A stretch of 64,000 nucleotides of DNA from Morchella semilibera (taxonomy: Eukaryota; Ascomycota; Pezizomycetes; Pezizales; Morchellaceae): contig WBVU01000003.1 of the NCBI GenBank assembly GCA_009192285.1, positions 1,333,973 through 1,397,972 on the forward strand. Reading direction: 5' to 3'. The position numbers were made by a program, and so were the translations under genes. Positions 45,001 through 52,488 of the stretch are shown here, piece by piece (positions within the stretch are counted from its first letter, which is position 1; each line of letters starts with the position of its first letter). Below the pieces are notes generated by a model. That model made no database searches. It worked only from the letters and a program-made list of their open reading frames with translations, and was not told the origin of the DNA.

Positions 45001-45068
45001 AGATAGACAGGGGAAACTGGCTTGTGAACACTAGAATAGATCTGCGGACATGGAATGAATTTAGTTAG
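42010..45068 (+). pseudogene. P3 Plavaka-type transposase
   Basis: Order: C2H2 zinc finger (CPFCSKRYSSSANFEKHLRNNH), acidic linker, TTVYEGAGEALYRSEGY, YYYRNPMTIIRFLLGQRAF, an intron starting GTGAGG at 42870, then the hallmark TNFSGDKKAWPIYLTIGNI, FPVLCGWIAD, CEVEYKNLGSY, PVEYLVSRSLKTLFNALW, DLNKPDLLHNIYLEMLKHMME, YRATTQWQGKEMRNLGRIVLGAF, then a 440-codon clean C-terminal frame from 43746. In-frame stops: 42331 (TAA), 42850 (TAG where P1 has TGG), about 43307 (TAA where P1 has CAA), about 43327, and 43612 (TAG where P1 has TGG). A small deletion before TNFSGDKK shifts the frame near 42998. The transposase cuts and pastes the element (family knowledge); this copy is dead. Confidence 0.92.
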
Positions 45069-45393
45069 ATATATAGGCTACCTATAACTTCGTAGGGACT
45101 CCCGATAGTGAAAGGAGCTATCGCCAAATCTCCTGGAACGCCAGGTGCTGTATAGGACACGGGAAATCTCCTGGCGTGAATGGAGAAAAAGGAGAGGGCG
45201 CCTGGCGCAGAATAATTCAGAGGATAGCGCCTGGCGCAGAATATCCCAGAAAATGGCGATTGGCGCAGAATAATTCACGGGATAACGCCTGGCGCAGAGA
45301 GATTCCCAGGGTGGCACCTGGCGCAGGATAACCACAAAGTTTGCGCTAGGGCGGAGGGTTATGCGCCCAGAGACAACTGCAAGCTTGCTGATG
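45069..45393. repeat. P3 right terminal region
   Basis: Several CTGGCGCAGAATA-like units (45170-45330), alternating with GCGCCTGGCGC, and the terminal ACTGCAAGCTTGCTGATG. P2a has the same region in reverse. Confidence 0.75.
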
Positions 45394-45803
45394 TTGGCCG
45401 TGAGCTTAATCTGTAGTTGTTTCTGGAAGGTCCTAAGAGTCTTGCGATCGCCCCAGTATTTCTCCAGGTCGGGGAGTTTCTCTAATTTAGATGGCTTGGT
45501 TAAGTCGTTGTGGAGCTCCTCTAAACCTCCTTTGACTCCTTCTTGCAATCTTGATCTTAGCCCGTAGTCCCTGGATTTCTTTATGGAACTCAGCTCGGCC
45601 TTATTCTGTTTCGGAGTGGTGGGTGGTGATGTCGACGGCATATTGCTGGACCCCTCCGTGCGCTCTTTGAAGGAGGCATACGCTTGCTTCGCTTCTTCCG
45701 TTGCGGCGGCCCGGGGGTCCACTTCAGGGTGAGCGACAAAGAACCCTTCGAGGTCCATATGGAGCTTCCGATAACCAAATGCATCGGCAGCTGGAGAGGT
45801 CAT
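45394..45803 (-). pseudogene. gag-like start of an A-type gypsy element
   Basis: Minus-strand frame starting MTSPAADAFGYRKLHMDLEG, with Lys/Glu-rich sequence (DYGLRSRLQEGVKGGLEELH, KYWGDRKTLRTFQKQLQIKL) predicted to be helical or coiled-coil. It lies 60 bp downstream (on its strand) of LTR A12 and its primer-binding site, so by position it is the first protein of the A-type element. I see no zinc knuckle because it is cut at 45394 by P3. The frame runs on into P3, which is not meaningful. Confidence 0.6.
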
Positions 45804-45852
45804 GGTGAACTATGGTGCGAGGAACTCGGACTGTGCCAGTCGAGTGAGGATG

Positions 45853-45864
45853 GTCTCGTCTTAG
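45853..45864 (-). promoter_or_regulatory. primer-binding site after LTR A12
   Basis: On the minus strand AAGACGAGAC (45862-45853) begins two bases after the LTR and is exactly complementary to GTCTCGTCTT within LTR A12 (plus-strand AAGACGAGAC at 46177-46186). Same layout as at 2589-2598. Confidence 0.7.
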
Positions 45865-46496
45865 TGTGACAGAGTAACCCGACGCAAAGAAGAAGATGAC
45901 AATGATGACGCAGGAGAACTCGAGGAGCATAGTCTAGGGACGAGGAGACCGACGAAGACAAAGGCAACACTGGGCAGGCACAAGCACAGGCACCGGTGAA
46001 GGCAAAGGCAAAGGCAAGGGCACTAGGGCACGGAGCAGGAAGAGTGAAGACAAGATGGACCTCAACGAGAACGATGAGAGATGCCATGAGTTTCCCCTCG
46101 TCAGAAGATCAAGTATTTAGTACGAGAGGCTATGGCCTGGAAATAGGAGTAGATTCCTATGTACCGAAATGACAGGAAGACGAGACAGAGAGAAAAGAAA
46201 GAAAGAATTAAGGAAAACATCTAACCCCGCTATTTAATACTACTCCTCCACCAGTCCGCTATGACTCAAATATCAGTTCATAGAAATCCACAGAAACCCG
46301 TCACATCCACACCTCGTATTCCTCCCCACCATCTCCACTATTGAGATTATAAATCCATCACGCCATCGAACCTCCCAGAACCTAATGACGACAACCTCCC
46401 TTAGCACACCCCCCCTCTTCGCTTAGCCATTCCTAAAGAATCACAACAGCGCTTCGATTACCGAACCCTCGGGACCGATGCCAAGATGTCGGGACA
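45865..46496 (-). mobile_element. LTR A12, 5' LTR of an A-type element, inserted in P4
   Basis: 632 bp, ends TGTGACAGAG and CGGGACA on the plus strand. Its left side is element leader and gag; its right side is ORF2 of P4 (AATCTTTTCCTTTCGACTG, compare 39072-39090 in P3). Confidence 0.9.
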
Positions 46497-48945
46497 AATC
46501 TTTTCCTTTCGACTGACATTGACCACTAGCCAGGTAAGCCCCCCCTGTATCTTGGCCCTGGCGCTATTCCTCTGGCCTCCGATGATCATGGTCAAACCTA
46601 CCAGAGGCCTCTGTTCCAGAAACCATGCCATCAATTCATTAAAATGAGTAAGCCCGCTAGTTCTTTTATTGACCCATTTAGTTCTTGTCATCTGCGGCAA
46701 GGTCTTTCCTCAATCTGTTGGAACCCTTTGGAGAGGCGGCCAATCCCAAAGTCACTTTGGCAATGCTTGCGTCCATCGAAACAACCTTTTTTGACCACCT
46801 TACTTTAAAAGCCTTTTTTTTCCCTGTCTATAACGACGTCCTTATGAGGCATGGCGAGGTTCGTCTTCGTCGTCTCCATCACCATCCTCATCCTTGTCCT
46901 CGTCTTCATCCTCGTCTTTGTCCTCGTCCTCGTTTTTGTCCTCGTCCTCATCTTCGTTTTTGTCTCCGTCCTCAGGATGATTGTGCTTGTCTCTATCTTC
47001 GTTTTGATATGCGCTCTTAAATATCGCGATAGTTCTGGGAGCTTTGTGGATGGCTCTCGGAGGTGTACTAGCAGGCTGGGAATTAGTAGTAGAGGATGGC
47101 CCAGACTACAGACCTTACCGGGTGGTTGGTGCTGTTGCTGTTGCTCTTGGAGCTTTGGACGTGACTTTTGGAGTGCTTGGGCCTGCGACAACAGTCCGTG
47201 TTGCTGATGCTGATGTGGTTTTGGAGGTATCTTTTGGAATGCTTGGGCCTGCGACAGCGATCCATGTTGCTGATGCTGAGGTGGTTTTTGAAGTTTTTGC
47301 TGTGGTTCTGGAAGTTGTTTCTAGGGCTTTGGGGGATGTGATAGTCTCTGGGGTGCTTGGATAAGCTTTAGCTAATGCGATAGATATCTGCTGCTGCTGT
47401 TGCCTTTTTCCAAACTGGGGGGGCCTTGGGTGCTTGCCAAACCTTAGGCGCGCGGGAGCAGTCTTCGTGAGTGTCAGCGCCTGTTTAAGAGTGAGGTCTG
47501 GTGGTGGACCATCGTAACTCCAGGGAATTCCTACTCTATGTGGGAAGATAGTCAACTCTTCTTCTTCGACTTCGGGGATAGGCTGATGCAGACGCTTTTG
47601 AGGGGTTGGTCGAGATCTTTCAGGGCTTCCGGGAGTGATGTCAGGACTATCAGGAGCCTGCAGGTTCGAGCGATGGGGTCGTGTGGCAATCTCGTCTTCC
47701 GAATCAAGAACTGGTTGGCGCCCACGTTTTCGGGGGGTTGCGAACAATCTTGGAGAGCTTTGAGGAGGGCTATCAAGAGCTTGTGGGTTCGAATGACGGG
47801 GTCTTGTGGCAATATTCTCTTCGGATTCAGGGACTGGTTGGCGCTGACGCTTTCGGGGGGTTTGGATCTCTACTCTAGGGCTTTTGGCAGTGCTTTGTAA
47901 GGTCTCGTGAGTACGATGGGAGGGGCCTTTCGACTTGCCACCGGACTGGAGGTATGTTAGAAACTAATGTATAGTGATTAGGGAACAACCATGTGGTGTT
48001 TATATACTACCTTCCCAGGGGTACTCTTAGTAGCATTGGGAGGCATCTTTCAACTGGAAATTCTGGGGAGGTATCAAGTTGAAAGTGTCGAAGTGGATGA
48101 TATCTAGTTGAAATGAAATTGAAAAGGCTGGACGAACAAGAATGATTAACGTAATATAGTTAGAATGTACCAGCTTAATACCTGGCGAGGTTGTGAAGAG
48201 TAATGGAGATGGTGAGGAAAAGTCTCCCAAGAGTGGAAGAAGAGGTTCTTTTACCTCTTCTTCTAACACTCACACAAAATCAAATTAGTCATTAAGAGCT
48301 ATGAGAGGATCTTTTGAAATCTTCTACAGTCTTCACCAGAACATACAAAGCCAGAATCATTGATTGCTCGTGTGTGTTCAGATGGTTTTGGGCAAGTTAC
48401 TAAATGATAGAGATTAGTATGAGTGTTGGTATTTGAGTCCATTTTGGTGTTGGCATGATGGCTTTTCTTCGAATCGTTAGCTTCTCTGATCTTGTTTTCA
48501 AGTACAGATCTAGTCATTTGGGTATCAAAAGATAGGGATTTCTTGGCATTGCCCACGATTTTGAGCCACGATTTCGAGGGTACTCGTGAAACTTTTTGGA
48601 ATAGTGGTGAATCCCTAGAAGGTTTGGCCGATATGTGCGATAGATGTTGGGTTTGATCTGAAAGCATATGTTGGTTAGTTTTCAACGTGAATATATGACG
48701 TTGCTAGAAAGTTTGTTTGGCAAGAGGTTGTGTGCCCTTCAATACACCCTCACAAGTATTAGTAATCCACAGGCTTGGCAGTAGTAATTTTGACACCTCC
48801 GAGAGCCATGGGAGCTATCGCCACACCTAATGAAGTCCTCCTGTCCTTTTTGCAGCAAGCGATACAGCTCCTCGGCGAACTTTGAGAAGCACCTACGGAA
48901 CAATCATACTCCTGGTGTGAATGGAGAAAAAGAAGAGGGCGCCTA
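46497..48945. mobile_element. P4, internally deleted P element
   Basis: Holds ORF2 (-) from the MTRTKWVNKRTSG block (46497-46700) to its exon 1 near 48056, in the same order as P3 and nearly identical to P3 40596-42140, then the zinc-finger start of a transposase (+, about 48790-48905). There the sequence jumps to what in P3 is 45163 (TCCTGGTGTGAATGGAG), a deletion of about 3 kb, and stops near 48945. ORF2 here lacks the extra G of P3 and lacks LTR A11, so it reads through where P3 is broken. Confidence 0.8.
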
Positions 48946-48999
48946 TCACGGCTCCATCTCCTGCACCTCGCTTTCCATCAAGGCGCCTTGGAACAGGGT
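48946..48999 (+). mobile_element. 3' tail of a G4-type gypsy element
   Basis: ATCACGGCTCCATCTCCTGC and the following bases match the 3' end of G4 (minus strand, 56714-56790), ending GGAACAGGGT just before LTR E1, the likely polypurine tract. Confidence 0.6.
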
Positions 49000-49158
49000 T
49001 GTTGGATAGTGTCGGTCGATGTCGGAAGGAGAATGAGAGCCTGAGGTTAGGAAGGAGCTCGAGTAATAGAATGTAAGCGATAGGAAGGATTGGGTGGTAA
49101 CGGGATAGAACTGGGGTTATCAGAAATAGTATGGGTGGTACGAGAGTGTGGGAGTTTC

Positions 49159-49295
49159 CATCAGCAAGACTTCATTTGTCTCCTGATATCTCCTGAGCCT
49201 CAGGAGACTCAAAAAGTATCCAGGAGTCTCAGGAGACTCTCAGGAGACCTGGGAGACTGTTGGGAGACTCCAATCACAAGTTGAGTTTGCTTATG
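49159..49295 (+). mobile_element. MITE M1
   Basis: About 137 bp, starting CATCAGCAAGAC and ending TTTGCTTATG, with several CTCAGGAGAC/CTCCTGAG palindromic units. Same ends as the P transposons. No clean target duplication. Confidence 0.8.
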
Positions 49296-49370
49296 AGTTT
49301 ATGGAATTCTATGGTATGAGTCATCGGCTTGAAGGAATAGTTGTATATATAGGGTTCGTTCTTTCCTATG

Positions 49371-50006
49371 TGTCCCGGCGTCTTGGCAGTCGTTCCGACA
49401 GTTCGGTAGGCGATGCATGATTGTGGTTGTTAAGGTAATGATAAGCGAGGGTGGGGAGTACGAGGTAGAGGCTGTCGTCATTAGGTTCTAGGAGGTTCGA
49501 TGGCGTGATGGATTGGTAATGTAGAATAGCGGAGATGGTGGGGAGGATTACGAGGTGTGGTAGCGACCGGTTTCTATGAGGTTCTATGAGCGAGAGTGTG
49601 AGTCATAGCGGACTAGTGGAGGAGGTGTGTTAAATAACGGGGATAGATGTTTTCCTTAGTTCTTTCTTTCTTTTCTCTCTGTCTCGTCTTCCTGTTATCT
49701 CGGTACATAGGAATCTACTCCTATTTCTAAAAAGCCATAGCCTCTCGTACCAAAGACTCGATCCTCTGACAAGAGGAAACCCATAGTAACCCTTATCGTT
49801 CTCGTTGAGGTCCATTCGGTCCTCACCCTCCCTGCTCTGTGCTCTCGTGCCCTTGCTCTTGCCTCTGTCTTCACCGGTGCCTGTGCTTGTGCCCGCCCGG
49901 CGTTGTCCCTGTCTTCATCGGCCCCCTCGCCGAGTACACTGTGCTCCTCGAGTTCCTCTGCGTCATCATTGTCATCTTCTTCTTTGCATCAGGTTACTCC
50001 GTCACA
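49371..50006 (+). mobile_element. solo LTR A13 in LTR E1
   Basis: 636 bp, 5-bp duplication CTATG (49366-49370 and 50007-50011). Confidence 0.94.
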
Positions 50007-50219
50007 CTATGTTTCTGCCTCTCTAGGCAACGTCTTCTTTCTGTTAGCAATACATTACTTTGGCTCCGGCCCTCCTGTCTGCGCCTCGTCCCTGAACCTG
50101 ACCCCGGACCTGAATCTGAACCTGAACCTGAACCTGCTTGGCCCCGGGTGTATCCTGAGCTGACCCCGTCCTGACTCTGTCCTTGAGTCTACCCCGCCCC
50201 GTCCCTGAATCTGACCCCA

Positions 50220-51368
50220 TGTGACGGAGTAATCCAACGCAAAGAAGAAGATGACAATGATGATGCAGATAGGCTCGAGGAGCACAGTCTACGCGACGAG
50301 GAGACCAACGAAGATAGGGACAACACCGGGCAGGCACAAGCACAGACACCGGCAAAGGCAAAGGCAAGGGCAAGGTATCACGGCGTGCCACGGAGTTCGT
50401 AAGAAAGGGGGATATTAGGGAATGAGGTCCTTTTGATGGCGGTGTCTCTTTTGGGTTCTTGGAGTTTCTAAGGGTTTCCGTTACATGATGTGATGAGTCA
50501 TGATTGTACAGGGATCAGGAGGGGTATATATACGTTGCTACGGATCTTCCCTTTGTTCTTTTCTTTCTCTTTCTTTTCCTACGTGTTCTTCCTGTTATCA
50601 ACTCTACGGTCTGGTTTCGTTTCATCTTGTGTCTTTAGTTCTGAATATATTACGTTATAACCAAAGTCTTTGCCAAGGCCCCTCTTGGGTCTTCCATACT
50701 ACCTCGCCTCGCTTCGCCTCGCCTCACCCCGTCCATAGTCCATTACCGTAGTTCGTATCATCTACTGGTATCTTTGCTTCCACGTCTTCGTTAGAGAGGC
50801 CATCTGGACCCTCTGCCCTACTACTCTGCTTCTCAGTTAGGTCCCTTCGCCGACGGCCTTCGTTTTCGTCCTCGTCTCTGTCTTGGTTGTGTGCCTCGGC
50901 TCTCTTGTCCGTTGTCTCCGTGTTGCTCTGTAACACAAGGGCACAAGAACGCAGGGCAGAGAAAGTGAGGACCGAATGGACCTCAACGGGAACGATAATG
51001 GGTACTATGGATTTCCTCTTTTCTAGAGGAACAGAGTCTTTGGTACGAGAGGCTATGGATTAGAAATAGGAGTAGATTCCTATGTACCAAAATAACGGGA
51101 AGACGACACAGAGAGAAAAGAAAGAAAGAACTAAGAAAAATATCTACCTCCGCTATTTAACACCCCTCCTCCACCAGTCCGCTATGACTCATACGTCAGC
51201 CCATAGAAACCCGCAGAACTCCATCGCATCCACACCTTGTATTCCTCCCCACCATTTCTGCTATTTACATTACGAATCCATCACGCCACCGAACCTCCTA
51301 GAACCCAATGACGACACCCCTCCCTTGAGCACACCCTTCCTCGCTTAACTATTCCTAAACAATCACAA
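50220..51368 (-). mobile_element. LTR A14 with D5 inserted
   Basis: It starts TGTGACGG and is interrupted at 50376 by D5, resuming at 50941. It breaks off near 51368 at AATCACAA, about 50 bp short of the expected end, next to a piece of P terminus. Confidence 0.85.
50376..50935 (+). mobile_element. D5, solo-LTR-like element in LTR A14
   Basis: 560 bp, start TATCACGGCG, end CTCTGTAACA, exact 5-bp duplication CAAGG (50371-50375 and 50936-50940). It shares its first bases with family D and its end with family C (TAACA) but is otherwise distinct. It has TGAGTCAT (50494-50501), TATATATA (50525-50532) and a C/T-rich stretch. Confidence 0.85.
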
Positions 51369-51385
51369 CTGCAAGCTTGCTGATG
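51369..51385 (+). repeat. remnant of a P terminus
   Basis: CTGCAAGCTTGCTGATG is identical to the last bases of P3 (45377-45393), here joined to LTR A14. The shared bases TTGTG/GTTGT at the join suggest a microhomology junction. Confidence 0.6.
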
Positions 51386-51395
51386 ATGGCATGAG

Positions 51396-51751
51396 GATAG
51401 GAGTATATTTCTATGTACCGAAATAACAGGAAGACGAGACACAGAGGACAGAAAGAAAAAATTAAGGAAAACATCTATTTCCGCTATTTAACACTTCTCC
51501 CCCACCAGTCCGATATGACTCACACATTCGTTCATAGAACCTCATGGAAATCTTCCGCTACCATACTCCTCGTATTCCTCCCCACCATCTCGCCAATTTC
51601 TATTACCAATCCTCCCTGCAACCGAACCTCATAGAACCTAATGACGACGACTTCATCTCATCTCACCCCATCCTCGCTTAACATAACCCCATCCATCGCA
51701 ACAGCGCTACGACTAACCAACCATCAGGACCGATGTCAAGATGCCAGGACA
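51396..51751 (-). mobile_element. LTR A15, truncated
   Basis: From AGGATAGGAGTATATTTC to the end ATGCCAGGACA; it is the outer part of an LTR A on the minus strand. From 51752 on, no repeat of the window is seen, so this marks the edge of the host segment. Confidence 0.85.
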
Positions 51752-52488
51752 AATAGTCACCAAGGTGCTTGCACCTATTGTTACGAGCTGGAGTGGAGAG
51801 GACAACATGCATGACAACTTTGAAAGAGGGTTGATAGGAACACGGCCGTGAGGAGGATTCGCTTTATGAAGGATAGTATACGACCGTAATGATTGGGTTC
51901 TTTCTTGTATGCCATATCCGGGTTCGAATTCAAGCAGTATGAGTAATAAATAAATAAATAAATGTACCTACCGTAGAGAGGGGATTTGATCAACTCCCCG
52001 GTCGCGAGGTGGTAACCTCTAGTTCTGAGTACGGCAGGACATATACTAGTATGGAGACCTCTGACAAAATTATTACCACTATCCTCCATCCATACCCGTT
52101 CTTACTCCGTCTCCCAGAAGTTCCGGGAACGTCGAGACAGTCCCTTTCCTACTTCCTGAAAAATAAAGTATGGTCTCCAAGGTGAGCCAGAAAGCAACTG
52201 GGGATGTTCGGGTTGACACCATACTTTTTCTCCCAGCAAGTACATATAACCGCAAAATGAAAACATACATGTAGTGTCAATAAACATCATTGTGATAACA
52301 AATTCTTGTTTGCGCTCAAACACTGGCCACATCACGCGCCACAATATGCAACTAGTCGATGACTCATCGCTTTATAAGCCGCACTTTCACAACCCTGCTA
52401 TTCCTCTACACTCCATCATCCCCACCATCGTCCCTGCTATCGTTCCCCCCTTCTACCAAGCTCGTGTTCATCTTTCCAGGTAACAGCG
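51752..52488. other. host intergenic region upstream of the nuclease-kinase gene
   Basis: No other copy of this sequence in the window and no convincing gene. There is a small (AAAT)n microsatellite at about 51946-51965. The last 130 bp hold the promoter of the next gene. Confidence 0.5.
52360..52378 (+). promoter_or_regulatory. promoter: TGACTCAT and TATA box
   Basis: TGACTCAT (52360-52367, Gcn4/AP-1-like) lies 3 bp before TTTATAAG (52371-52378). A C/T-rich stretch follows (52392-52460), typical of fungal transcription starts, and the ATG is 110 bp downstream of the TATA box. Confidence 0.6.

Larger units (their letters stand above)
33605..45393. mobile_element. P3, giant Plavaka-type DNA transposon with ORF2 and ORF3
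   Basis: It begins CATCAGCAAAC and ends CTTGCTGATG. Both end regions carry GCGCCTGG/CGCCAGG short repeats. Order: ORF3 (-), ORF2 (-), intergenic promoter region, transposase (+). It is interrupted by D3, B1 and LTR A11. The flanks are a D LTR on the left and gag of an A-type gypsy on the right. Since these do not match, I cannot show that both ends came from one insertion event; the matching gene order in P1 supports a single element. Confidence 0.7.
49000..50219 (+). mobile_element. LTR E1, with MITE M1 and LTR A13 inserted
   Basis: It starts TGTTGGATAGTG after the G4-type tail. It contains TGAGTCAT (49317-49324) and TATATATA (49344-49351). After removal of M1 and A13 it aligns with LTR E2 in reverse. 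It is cut at 50219 by LTR A14. E is therefore the LTR of the G4-type element. Confidence 0.75.

Noticed and set aside
45078-45803. A 241-codon host-like gene next to P3
   Set aside because: Its first 135 codons follow an LTR A primer-binding site and are best read as the gag start of that element; the rest is P3 terminal repeat read in phase.
51946-51966. AAAT microsatellite as an origin or regulatory element
   Set aside because: A short simple repeat with no supporting context.
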